Part shown: piece after piece, positions 11,156 through 21,679 of the stretch | How positions within the stretch are numbered: position 1 is the stretch's first letter | How the letters are laid out: the number at the start of each line of letters is the position of its first letter | NCBI GenBank assembly: GCA_030141605.1 | Contig: JAQGDQ010000397.1 | Location: 1 to 64,000, forward strand | Source: Tubiluchus corallicola | Taxonomy: Eukaryota > Priapulida > Priapulimorpha > Priapulimorphida > Tubiluchidae | DNA length: 64,000 nt | Direction of reading: 5' to 3' | Program-made: the position numbers and the translations under genes | The notes under the pieces: model-generated | What the model was told of the DNA's origin: nothing | Seen by the model: the letters and a program-made list of their open reading frames with translations, nothing else | Databases searched by the model: none

Positions 11156-12045
11156 CAGTGGCGGTTCGTTTATAGGTACTGCGGTACTGCAGCCCCCCCC
11201 CCCCTGTTTTCACTCATCATTATTGATAATATTAAATATAATAAGTCTTTTTTTCTTTATTTCTTTTTTATACTTTTGTTGAACCAGATCACGTGAGTGA
11301 AGTACAATTTGCTTCACAGCCCAAGCAACGTGGTGTTTGACTGTTGTGCACATGCGACCATATGCATGTGTCTGAGATAAGACACTGTATGCTATTGTCT
11401 GCTGCTACGTAGAAAAGTACTGTCTCCGAACACAGTAAGAATTACCACGTGCTTACGTTGTACCATCATATTCTTGGGCGTGATAAAATGCAAACTTAGC
11501 GTGTGTACTTAATTAATTAACATAAATAATTTAATAATGGACGCTTTGCATTCCCAGAAATAAGTGTAAGTGAACTGCAACAACTTTTTTTCACAGTTGT
11601 CTGTCCATGAGAAAGTTGCAGTTAAGAAAAGAGGCCGTTCAACATCCGATTTTCAAATATAAATAAAACATTAAAATTACATGTTTGATAAAAATGTCAT
11701 TTGTTTTTCTTTTCACAACAGATTTGCGAGAGCTTCCTGCTTTTGATGCCGATGTGCCAGCTTTTGTACCAGCATTAGTTGCTTGTCTCCCAACCTTTTG
11801 TCGGACATTAGCAGTCTGAGTTCCAGCCTTTGTTCCATTATTTGTAGCACTTCTGCCTGTGTTCAACTCATTTCCAGCTTGTAGAGCTGAACTTGGGGTA
11901 CCTTAATGCTACGTGCATTCTCACTAGGCAATTGTGGGGCATTTACTGCATTTGGTAATTGTTCGGCAGGCTTTGCCAGATTAAATTTTTCCTAAGATTT
12001 TTCTAAAGCAGAACCCCCACTAATTTTAGTTATTAGCCGCCACTG
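11156..12045. mobile_element. hAT-type DNA transposon with 8-bp target duplication
   Basis: The left end begins CAGTGGCGGTTCGTTTATAG at 11156. The right end finishes ATTAGCCGCCACTG at 12045, giving inverted termini CAGTGGCGG(T/C)T. The element is flanked by AGTTTGCC (11148-11155) and AGTTTGCT (12046-12053), an 8-bp target duplication with one mismatch. CAG(T)GGCGG termini and 8-bp duplications are hAT hallmarks, as is the C-run just inside the left end. At 890 bp it is too short for a full transposase, and no hAT dimerisation block was seen, so it is a deletion derivative or non-autonomous copy. Confidence 0.7.
11639..11985 (-). pseudogene. Disordered, repetitive coding remnant inside the hAT element
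   Basis: Minus-strand translation gives a basic, glycine/threonine/alanine-rich stretch (NNGTKAGTQTAN and, later, NAGTKAGTSASKAG). It is preceded in another frame by NLAKPAEQLPNAVNAPQLPS. The two parts are out of frame at about 11875. The open part starts at a non-ATG codon. It lies wholly inside the hAT termini, so it may be the N-terminal disordered part of the element's own protein. No catalytic motif is visible and I do not recognise the protein. Confidence 0.25.
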
Positions 12046-12049
12046 AGTT

Positions 12050-13180
12050 TGCTGCTTCCACAAAGGACTCTTTTCAAAATCCTCTTTACTCTCATAATTC
12101 TTGTAGCAGAAAATTTTTCGACTGTAAAAATACACTTCATAACTTCTTCAACTCAGACAACAAATCTAGCACCATGGAGTCACCCAATCAACTTATACTC
12201 GCTTACACTCAGCAAATTTATACACACTTTTCTGCTCTCACATTTTGCTCAAATACGCAAAATCCCTATTGATGTTGATGTTGTGGCAACTGCAGTTACT
12301 CAAAACAACCGTTGTAACCATTGGTGAACAAAAAGGGATATAAGAACGTAGCATCGTTTACACATGCTAGGCATCCTTAGTTCATACCCCATACATGAAA
12401 CGCTATGCAAAAAGGAGATATGGAAAAGGAATAATAAAAAATCGCACTAACCTATTAACACAAAAAAAAATATTCACGTAAAGTCTATTGCTTCATTTCT
12501 TTACGAAGAAGTTGGTTTATGAAATTAGTCAATTAGAGTCATTTTTGAGTCAATTAAGTGTCTGAGTCTGTTTATAGAGAGTCTAATAAACGGCTTCCAG
12601 TTATTGCTTCAGTATTAGTTTCTAAGTTGAAATTTTAAAGTAACGCTGACATCAGGCTGTAATGATTTTAATTCATAAACATGGACTGGCTCTATGGTCA
12701 ATGTCAGTCTCAACTGTAGACAGTACAATGTATATAATTATACAATATTATAGTAACTTCAGAATTAAAGTTGAGAAACATTTATGACAATGTTCTTTAA
12801 TTTTCATATCTATTTGATGTGCTTCTATGTGAAGCTTTTTATATAGCGTTGCAAAAATATATCTGCAAATTAAACCTTGAATAGACTTAAGTTTTTGCTT
12901 TTTTTTATTTGAAGATATTTATTTCATTAAACTAGCAAAGGCCCAGCAAAAAAATTCTAATAAAGTTTGCGTATAAATACACTTATAATTAATAATACGA
13001 GAACATCCTACATAGTCCTCATTTACAACTCAAAGCCAGTAGCTTTTACTAAATTAAAGTTATAGGGTTATAGGCAGAGTATAATAGATGACGTCAGAAC
13101 AATGGCTTTGCGTCAGCAGTTTTCCAAGCGAAAATTGCCAAAAATGGAACATCTAATTAACTAGTCGATACTCCTCTTGT
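12050..13180. other. Non-coding stretch
   Basis: AT-rich DNA without a supported gene. The open frame at 12049-12327 begins at a non-ATG codon and its translation is not protein-like. Confidence 0.4.
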
Positions 13181-13184
13181 TGGA

Positions 13185-13615
13185 CCTGCCCTAAGATGTA
13201 GTGTACATCATCGTATAGCCCCGTTCTTCCTCCTTCTAAAGAGCTGTATATCTCCTTCCAAGAGTCACAATATACGCCTTTAGAGCGTTTTTTCTAAAGG
13301 GTGTTTGGCCGAAATTTCGAAGAAATTGGGAGTTGGGTCCCGGAAAATACCCGCAGTGTGCAAAAGTGGCCCTCTAGCGAAATCTAAATATGACTATTAC
13401 ACCCAACGTTAAATGGGCTATTCAACTATTACCAGCAGCACCTGTGGCCCGTTCCGGATCTCTAGAAATAAGAGGTACAATTTTTGCAAAAAACGAGCAA
13501 GCATGACCATTTTTGAAGATTTTTACGGCCCCTGTTCCTCCAGTTAGGTCCGATTCGAAATATAAACCACCAGGTGCGAACCCTTGGGTGGAGACCTTTC
13601 ATTTGACGTATAGAT
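13185..13615 (+). repeat. GC-richer dispersed repeat family B, copy 1
   Basis: The block TTGGACCTGCCCTAAGATGT..., then AATCTAAATATGACTATTAC, then CTCTAGAAATAAGAGGTACA, then GTTCCTCC with GGTCCGATTCG recurs in the same order at 32885-33350. It recurs in part at 34140-34690, 44206-44470 (reverse) and 58450-58625. It is clearly richer in G+C than its surroundings. The conserved order without a shared open frame suggests a non-autonomous element. Confidence 0.7.
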
Positions 13616-13619
13616 CAAT

Positions 13620-14470
13620 ACATCAAAATGACTGCAAATTTCTACAACTTTGCTCCTGTGACTGAATGTGTCGCACTAAACTGTAACGTTTGGTAAAATC
13701 CAATAGAAGAGTGCTATCGTGATATATTGTGCGTCCCTCATGAAATACAGGAACAGATATACCAGAAAATGATACGTCAGAAAACGAGACAAAAAAGTAT
13801 GAACAAAACATGAATAACAAAAAGAAATGTTTAGAGATTTCTCGCGCAATTATTACAATCCGCGAATTTTCAAATTTATCGCTCATTAAAAAAATAATTA
13901 AGTTGAACTGTAATTGCGGAAAACCGATCATGTGAGTCTCATTCTTGTTATGCTGATGCCAGTGTCTGTGTGTAACTGTTTTCAAGCCCTCTGCATTCAG
14001 GACCACAAGAGAATCTAGTCAGATGATCTGACTTTCAGATTTGCTATGGAAAGTGTAAACAGCAAAATGTGCACTAGTGTTTCCCAGAAATTTAAACGTT
14101 ATTTTAGAAGTCAAAGATGAAGTGAAACCAAATTTCGATTTTGAGTGTAAAATGCGTGAATTTGGTTAAATGTGAAAAGTGTGCATTGTATTTTCTGTGG
14201 TATGAACCAGTAACCTGGTTCTTACTGGTTCTTTACATAAAAGAACGCAGTAAATTTAAAAAATATTTATAATGTGATTGTGCTAATTGCATGGCGTGTC
14301 AATAATTTTCTTTTCTAATGAATGAAATTACGGCTGCGAATGGTCGTTAAGCTCACCAACGCTGGTACCACGTATCAACAGAGCCGAATAACTAGAACAA
14401 TTATGATAGGTTTACCTACACTTATATAAAATACAAGAAAAAAATATAATGCCTCATTTCCACACCCCAG
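13620..14470. other. Non-coding stretch
   Basis: A minus-strand frame of 127 codons at 13623-14006 starts at GTG and matches nothing I recognise. I do not call it a gene. Confidence 0.4.
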
Positions 14471-14479
14471 AGGAATAGG

Positions 14480-14830
14480 AAGATCAAGTGTTCTAGTTCG
14501 ATAATGTCCATTAAGAATTTCTCACTAGAGTTACTAATTTTCCATTTTCAAGCATTCAAACGGAGCATTCTCCTTAATCAGTACAATGTCACCTACTTTA
14601 GGGTTAACTATCGATCACTTTCTTGGTTGTGCCAAATGCGTCTGTGCCAAACTGATCAGATATTTTCTAGATGCTCTAGATGCTTCTGTCAATGTTACAG
14701 TATAAGAGTAGTTTTTGGCTGATCACATTTTGCTCGTAGTGGGATCATCATAGCTACCAATAAAGCAAGAAGATGAGCAGGAGTTATTGCAAATCCAGAA
14801 TCATAACACAAATACCAAATGATTCGAATT
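14480..14830 (-). pseudogene. BEL/Pao integrase C-terminal (DUF5641-like) fragment
   Basis: Minus-strand translation gives NPKVGDIVLIKENAPFE (about 14551-14603), the typical P-x-VGD-x-VLIKE(D/N) block near the end of BEL/Pao polyproteins. THLAQPRK lies before it, and farther upstream, in another frame, is SGFAITPAHLLALLV. Stops and frame changes interrupt it. The LTRs were not identified. It is an old fragment. Confidence 0.55.
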
Positions 14831-14839
14831 CAGCATGAC

Positions 14840-15290
14840 CTCAATTTTGGACAAAATTGTTAAAAGCTGTCAGACATATTCTTCCCTCAGTTCTCACTTT
14901 CTTTTTCAAGGGAGACATTCTTAACAGCCGCTTATTAAGGTACCATACAGTATAATGAATTTTCTAGTAATTCCATGTTGACAACTGTAATTTTTCACAC
15001 TTGGATCAGTAGTATTACATGTTTTACTGACAGTAGATTTGGTAAGTTTAAAGTTAGCAGCATTATCGGATGCATTCATTCTGTGCTTTGCTCTTCTTAC
15101 AATAAATCGTCTGAGGCAAAGTAAGAATTAGTCTGCTCACGAGGCTTTTACTAGTTCCAAATATACTGCTTTTGTTGTAAAACATGCATACAAACGCACC
15201 TACACTTTCGCTATTGATTGGCTTGTTTTAACTTAGAGTGGTCCAGTGTAATCTAATCCAGTATATGTAAATGAATTATATTTATTTATT
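14840..15290. other. Non-coding stretch
   Basis: No recognisable gene or repeat structure. Confidence 0.35.
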
Positions 15291-15299
15291 TTCTATTTC

Positions 15300-17360
15300 A
15301 TTTCAATTAACTTTTCTTTGTATTATCCACTTTCGTAACATACAATGTAACATTTAATGACACTTCATACTTCTGTTATAGTTGTTGAAGCTTTGAATTT
15401 TTGTCTACCTGCCTTATGTTTGTATGAGTACCCAGCTATCAATCTCAATGCATAGTTTTGAAGGAGATTTAATTTTAAGTAATTTTCTCTTTTGTTTTTT
15501 TGCAGTAGCGTACATCCATATAAGAAGTGTGGTAGAACTAAAGTTTTATATATTAGTGTTTTAGTTTCCTTTGTTAGTTGCCCTTTAACTTGTCGGAGAT
15601 ATGATGTGCTAGATGCCATTTTTGTGTATTATGTTATTAAAGCGTTCATCCCATGAAAGATTATTGTCTACCTGTATGCCCAGGAATTTAACATTGTTAG
15701 TTTGTTTGATTACAGCATTATCTATTGCCAAAGTGGTTGATGATGCATCATTAGTATTTAATGAGGGTGACAGTATCATGAATTCTGTTTTGTCATTATT
15801 CATTTTTAGCTTGTAATGACTAAATGCCATATTTATGTTTTTTATATCTTCTTCTAAATAATTTTTTGCAGTTTGGATATTTTCATGGGCTATGTAGATT
15901 GTAGCGTCATCAGCGTATTGCGTTATTTGTGAGTGTTGTAATACACTAGATATGTTGTTTACATTTACCCAAAATAATAATGAACCTAGTAGTGTTCCTT
16001 GCGGTATACTTCTGTTTAACGTGGCCCAGTCAGAAAAGTTGGTTGTATTTAACTTTACTCGTTGTTGCCTATCTTTGAGATAATTTTCTATCATTTTTAA
16101 CTATATCGAATCAAATCCGATTTGTTTTAAGTTATCGTAAAGAAGTTCGTGATTAATGCTATCGAATGTTTTACTTAAATCCAAAAAAATGCTGCTAAAA
16201 TGTATTGCTTGTTGTCTAAACTATGTCTCAAATTTTCTGTTAAAGTGTATTAGGGAGTCAATGGTTGAATGGTGTTTACGGAAGCCAAACTGATGTTGAT
16301 AAGAGTTCATGTTTATTTACGTATGAATTTGTCTGATCATAAATAATCATTGCCCAAACTTTGCCGAAACAATGGATTATGGAAATCGGGCGATAATTCA
16401 TGGAATCACATTTCGGATCTTTTTTTATGGATTGGAGTCACGTTTGCCATTTTACATACCGTTGGAAATTCGCCTCTCATAATTATCTGATTAGCAATGT
16501 AAGTCATACGCGGGGCTATTACAGATGCACTATCTTTTAGAATTTTGATAGGAATATCTGATGGTCCACTCCCTTTGTTGGAACTTAGGTTATTTAATAT
16601 GTTGTTAATTTCTCCTACTGTGACGCTTTTGAATGAGAATACTGTGTTAGACAAATTGTTTTTTAATTTATTAATTAGATTATTGCTAATATGAGAAAGC
16701 CACTCACTTAAAATTTCCAAGATTTAGGAATATTGCATTTAGCACGTTGGCAATATCTTTGGGTTTTGTAATAACAGTGTTGTTGATCTTAATTTCGTCA
16801 ACACGCGTTAGTTTGTTACGGCATTTATTTATTACATTGTTAATTTTCCATTTTTCTTTAGTATTTGTTGCATTTTTACATGGTTGTTGTATATGTTTAT
16901 TTTTCAAGCATTTATTAAGATTATTTAATTGATTTCTCTTCTAAAAAGAATCATAGCATTTATAATTGCTATGATTCTTTTTAGTTTTGTTTTTTTCCCA
17001 TATATTATACATTCTGTTTTTCGCTATTCTTAGTTTGTCAAGTTCAGGTGTTGTCCAGGTACTTTCGTTATTGCGTTTGCTTTGTTGTGGGATTTGTTTT
17101 ATGTTTTTATATGGTGCATGTACATTAAGGCAATATTCGACATTCTTAATCAAAATATTAACTTGTGTATCTATTTTATCAGTCATATATGTGGAGGTCC
17201 AGTTCATTTTTGCTAAGTCGATTAAGTATGAATGTTTGTTGTATTGGTTGTAGTCTCTCATTAAATGCCAGACTGAATTTTGGTTATTGTTATGCTGTGG
17301 GGTCATTTTATCTACTAATATTGTGAAATGATGATCTAAATAATCACACCGGAAAGTAGC
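15300..17360 (-). pseudogene. 5'-truncated LINE (non-LTR retrotransposon), reverse transcriptase with several breaks
   Basis: Read on the minus strand. The last part of an apurinic-type endonuclease (DHHFTILVDKM at about 17340-17308) is followed by a linker. The RT domain follows: SNKGSGPSDIPIKILKDSA (about 16590-16530), the palm A block FLDLSKTFDSINH in a shifted frame (about 16200-16160), IPQGTLLGSLLF (about 16015), and the catalytic QYADDATIYIAH at about 15928-15890. A thumb segment follows (FLGIQVDNNLSWDE near 15660, then LRQVKGQLTKETK). Frames differ between 16704, 16406, 16094 and 15619, and a TAG lies at 16941-16943, so the copy is dead. The style is CR1/L2/Jockey; the exact clade is undetermined. 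ORF1 and most of the endonuclease are missing. The AT-rich tail near 15265-15300 is the probable 3' end. Confidence 0.85.
16941..16984. repeat. Perfect 18-bp-arm palindrome inside the LINE
   Basis: Arms CTAAAAAGAATCATAGCA (16941-16958) and its exact complement (16967-16984) flank an 8-base loop. On the LINE coding strand the palindrome ends in the stop codon that interrupts the linker between endonuclease and RT; the frame continues past the stop unchanged. Confidence 0.9.
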
Positions 17361-17394
17361 AATATAAGTTAATTATGAGAGGCGAATTTCCAAT

Positions 17395-18465
17395 TGCAGA
17401 CTTGTTTCCCAGGCTGGCGGGGCAAATTGCAACGGTAGTTGAAGTGATGCATGGTCGTTCTTCAAACAACTACAGAACAAGTTACGTTAATTAAATCTTG
17501 CACCTAATAATAATTTCACGACTGCAGCTTACATAAACATAAAAATCACAATAATAGTCTTCATCATTGCTGTCTGATCTGCATCTTAGCATCGCTTGCT
17601 GGGGTTGTCTGGCGCGATCAATTTTCGCTGGAATCAAATCTTTTCATTAAATTTAATACAGGTTTTGTACTTAATACATCAAAATACATCACACAAATTG
17701 CAACACTCATCTCATGAGCACTGCAATCATATGTATACCCAAAAAGAAACTTTCCGACGCTTCGTGCACAATTTTGAATTTTAAGATATTATAACTATTA
17801 AAATGTCTCCAGGTTGGCTCTCAACAGAATGAATTACAATAAGCATTAAATAAAATTTAATATCTTTTATCATCAACAAAACAATAGCTCTAAGTTTTCT
17901 AATCAGATGGTTTGTATGATAGTAGTATAATGATCTTTGACTAACAATGTGAAGGTCATCTGGGTTATCATTTGAAACAATATGTCCCAAATATTTTTCA
18001 TTATCTCATTATGTCTGAATTAGCCAGATATTTGCAAGCTTTTTCTATGATCAATCTTTTGTAAATAAGCTTATTAGCTTTTGTGTTTTATGAATTTAAT
18101 AGTTTTTATTTTAACAAAAAATTATAATTTTGCTTAGCGGCTTATTCTTGCTTTAAAAATAATACTGAAAAAATACAGCTGCTATAAATCGCCATGGACA
18201 GATGTAGGCCTCACAGGCTTTGGTCAGTGTACAAATATTTGATTTGTAGCAAAAGTTATGGAACTGTGTTAAAATTTACATTTTGATTTAATTGCATAAA
18301 TGCATTCTCGAGAAATTAAACAAAGATAGGTTTATTTGTGTTCTTACAATTCACGGCTGGCCTGTAATTCTATTGAACGGCCTGAATGAACAATCTCAGC
18401 AGCCTGACACCATACGCCAATGCGCGCCACATTCTGTAATGCTCTGCCGCCAGTGTATTGTTATT
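17395..18465. other. Non-coding stretch
   Basis: No gene recognised. A 24-base stretch at 17370-17393, just outside the LINE, is the reverse complement of LINE bases 16462-16485. Confidence 0.4.
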
Positions 18466-18469
18466 GTGC

Positions 18470-18600
18470 TTATAAATCATTTTAATCTTATCAAAACGTG
18501 GCATTTCCCAAGCAGTTATATTATTACAAACCTTATTTCAACAATTGCATATTAATTAGATTTTAAATGAATAATGCTATACCTACATAGAATCATTTTT
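18470..18600 (+). repeat. Partial copy of repeat family A
   Basis: TTACAAACC with TTATTTCAACAATTGCATAT and TTAAATGAATAATGCTATAC parallels 4738-4800 and 23042-23105. The preceding TTTAATCTTATCAAAACGTG is shared with about 27390-27410. Confidence 0.5.
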
Positions 18601-18609
18601 CACAATTTA

Positions 18610-19685
18610 TTTACGTAGTCTTTATTTACTGTTGTTAGTTAATTATTATTTTTTCTTTTAATTCTGCAGTTACAACTTTTTTTTCTTGTTCGATTTTTGT
18701 ACTTTATTTCAGGTTTTTCACACAAAATCGAAGATGCACTGCCGCTTTTGCTAATATTGGTTGGGGCGCATCCTCAGTAAGGTTTTGTTTCATTTACTCA
18801 TAGTATCGTTAAACATAAAAATAAACGCTATTATCATTAAGAAACTTAAGAAAATCACTTCCACTGGAAATCATTATATTTGTTGGGTTAAACGAATCAT
18901 TTACATACGACATTATGATTTTTATAATCATGTCATGGGTTTTAGCAAGATACCTAATCTAAATATCTAAACTCGTGTACACAGGGGCGGCGCCACTATC
19001 ACGGTGACGTCGCACAGCATAGTACATGTGTTTCTGCAAGCACCATGCGTGAAAACCGTCCAAATAAGACTTTGTGTCATACCAAACACATAGAGGATGA
19101 CGAAGTATTAGTTTCACATAATAGTGTTCGATTATATGTAACCTGCTTCACGAACCCAATGACCACCCACAGACTGGTTCCGCCACATTACGCTAGATGG
19201 TAGCTCACTAGTACGTACTGTCAGACAGTTCTTTCACTCTGCGTTTCTTAACTATCACTTTTAACGCCATATTATCAACAGCTATTAACAATCGTCAGCC
19301 TCCCAAACCTATCCACAACAGTGGAATGTGGATTCACAATGTTAAAACCACCATTTGGTCCAACTGATCACCACTGAGTTTTACTACTTTAACTTCACTA
19401 GTTCTGCTATATCTAATGTTAACATCTTCAAAGAGCAATCTGTCATTATCTTGACAGAAGCAACCACGTGCCCTCCAAAAACCGTTGACTTACACCTGGT
19501 CGCATTCAATGAAGCCACTTTTTGTATCATTATAAGGTAGACCAGGCTCCTTAGTAGATAAGTCAGGCCCCTTAGTAAACAGGAAAGTCAGAAAGCAACA
19601 AAAATATCAGCCGTATATCTAAACCAAAATATCCATACCGTTATGCATTTTCAAGAATAAATGATTTATCTGTGTTCTAGCAATT
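18610..19685. other. Non-coding stretch
   Basis: No supported gene. A hAT-like terminus, CAGGGGCGGCGCCACTATC, starts near 18981, but no matching right end was found. Confidence 0.35.
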
Positions 19686-19689
19686 CAGC

Positions 19690-19890
19690 AAAATCCAGTT
19701 AACATGAGAGAGAAGCAGCCACACAACCATTTAGCTACAAGGACCTGTAGTGCATAACTTTTTTCACTAGCTACTCGTCATGTCACTTCTCCACTTATTC
19801 TGTTATTTCCAATATGTTACAGAAGATCAAAAGCAGTTTTGTTTGAATGCACGGAATAAAGCTTTGTTAACAAAGCAAGGGTGTGTTACT
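19690..19890 (+). repeat. Partial copy of repeat family C
   Basis: Collinear with 25660-25830: GTAGTGCATAACTT, then GATCAAAAGCAGTTTTGTTT, then ATAAAGCTTTGTTAACAAAG with GTGTGTT. The inner AAGCTTTGTTAACAAAGC is nearly palindromic. Confidence 0.6.
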
Positions 19891-19899
19891 TTACTGTGA

Positions 19900-20160
19900 T
19901 GCTATTTGCATAGTGTGGTGGAGTAGTGTATTGTGGGTGTTTTGGTGTGAGTGGAGTGCTGTGATGTGGTGGACTTGATGTGGGAGGTGTGGTGTGGTTT
20001 GTCATTGTGGTTTTTTGTCATGTTCAAATTTTTGCCGGGGATTGATAAGTCTTAAAATTAATTTTTGTTGTTTCTGGATTCATTATATATATTGCATCAA
20101 GATCTCTCATCGCATCGTTTCATTAATGGTTTATTTATCCAATTAGGCCCAACTGGGGAA
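19900..20160 (-). repeat. C/A-rich repeat (family F), reverse copy with shared flank
   Basis: A GTGGTGTGG/GTGGAGTG-rich stretch is followed by TTTTTGTCATGTTCAAAT and TTGTTGTTTCTGGATTCATT. The same order recurs at 59570-59730. Confidence 0.55.
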
Positions 20161-20744
20161 GCCATTTTGCCTCTTTTTTCAAAATTTATACCTCTTATTT
20201 CTAGAGATTGGAAATGGCCATGGCGCAGTGCTGGTAAAAGTTTGGTAGGCCATTTAACGGTGGATGTTATAGGCGTATATTAGATTCGCAGGTAACCATT
20301 AGTGGGCGTTTTCACGGGCACAACTCCCGATGATTTATGTCTGAAATTTTTTTTAAAATATTTTTTTAAATTTGTCACAGGTTTTTAAGATAATTAACAT
20401 CGTGTAAGTACCAGACATTAAAAGAGTCTGCAAAATCAGGGTTTGTTCATTTTTCACCTTTATCTCATAACTCTAAGTTCTGAGGGACTCCTCTGTTGAA
20501 AGTTAAATCGAAGACAAAATTTTTTGAAAGCTGAGCAGTCAGCAGTCTAATTATTAACAAAGTCCTGTGTTGCTTACTTCTCTGCCAAGCCCACAATGTA
20601 ATCAAACAGGTATTTCCTTTCCATGTTATCAGTAAGTTTACAATGGTTCCGAACTATGATTTCGGTCAGAAAGTGCAGAGAGTATGGATGAAACTGAAGT
20701 TATTTCAAATATTATTTTTAACTTTGTCTGAGATTTAGCAGTTC

Positions 20745-21640
20745 AGCAGTTCTGTCTCTGAGCACTGGGAATAGAGCTTTGTTAACAAAAGTTTATGCTT
20801 GGAATAGTATATCGCCCTGGGAGGCACGCAATAAGATGTTTTGTTAAGATTGAAAGGAATGTCTTTTTAGGTTTGAAAGCTTTTCAAACTGTTTGTATAG
20901 CAAATATTGGGCTAGAAGCTTTTCTTGTGATAATAAAGGGCGAGACTGCGTAATAACAATTGCTGTTTGGATAAAATGGAGACAGCTTTAAGTGCTGAGC
21001 CACCTGAACAAAAGGCTCTTTACATTCTGTTTTATTCAAGTTCTGTTAAAGTGCAGGGTTAAAGTGGCTCGGAAGCAAAGAAAAATACTTTCCCACATTT
21101 TAACATCTTGTGTAAGTTACCCTCACCTGAACACTTGGGAATTATCCCAGGGAAGAGTTAAGTAAGAAAAATTTAAATGAACCGAATTGCCTACAACTGA
21201 GAAAGATTTTGGAACTTTTTTGTTTTTCCAGTAAAAAATTTACATTTTGCCAAATCTGCTGATACCGTTACTGTGTTAACCAGATATTACTGAAAATGAT
21301 GGGGGTGGGGAGAAGTTTTTGTAAATTATATCAGCATCATTTCAAATTCTGTCTGCCATTGTTTTAAAGGGATTAATACTTTCCTTTAAACTTACAGTAA
21401 ACAAAAATATTTTTCCATGTCATTACATTCCTGAGCAAATTAGCCACTTAAGAACTGCTACCCCCTGTGTAGGCCCATAAATATTCGGCTTAGAACTTGT
21501 TTTGCTTGTGTTGGGATGTGAGAAATTTCTGAAATTTACTTAAAAAATATCTTGTGTCAATAAATCAGCCTAGGAGCCTAGAGAAAGATGCCAACAAAAG
21601 AGTTAAGAAAACAAAGCAGAGTGATTACATCCTTAAACTT
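20745..21640 (+). repeat. Repeat family C, copy with small ORF
   Basis: Collinear with 60935-61930 for most of its length: TCTGTCTCTGAGCACTGG, then GAAAGCTTTTCAAACTGTTT, then AAGGGCGAGACTGCGTAATA, then the small ORF at 20976, then ATTATCCCAGGGAAGAGTTA. No long frame exists. Confidence 0.65.
20976..21062 (+). CDS. Small ORF (28 codons) conserved among family C repeats
   Basis: ATG opens a frame METALSAEPPEQKALYILF... ending in a TAA. The frame recurs at the same place in the copy at 61235 (30 codons) and, expanded by internal repeats, at 26020-26231. The upstream context TGCTGTTTGGATAAAATGGA is shared. No function is known to me. The frame could equally be chance conservation inside a young repeat. 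Confidence 0.3.
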   Translation: METALSAEPPEQKALYILFYSSSVKVQG

Positions 21641-21679
21641 CAAAGCCTGCATTCCACACCTAATAAATTCGTAAATTCG

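Noticed and set aside
13623-14006. 127-codon minus-strand frame
   Set aside because: It starts at GTG, has mixed non-protein-like composition, shows no recognised motif, and has no splice or poly-A support.
18981-19000. hAT-like left terminus CAGGGGCGGCGCCACTATC
   Set aside because: No CCGCCCCTG-like right end with a matching octamer was found within a plausible distance.
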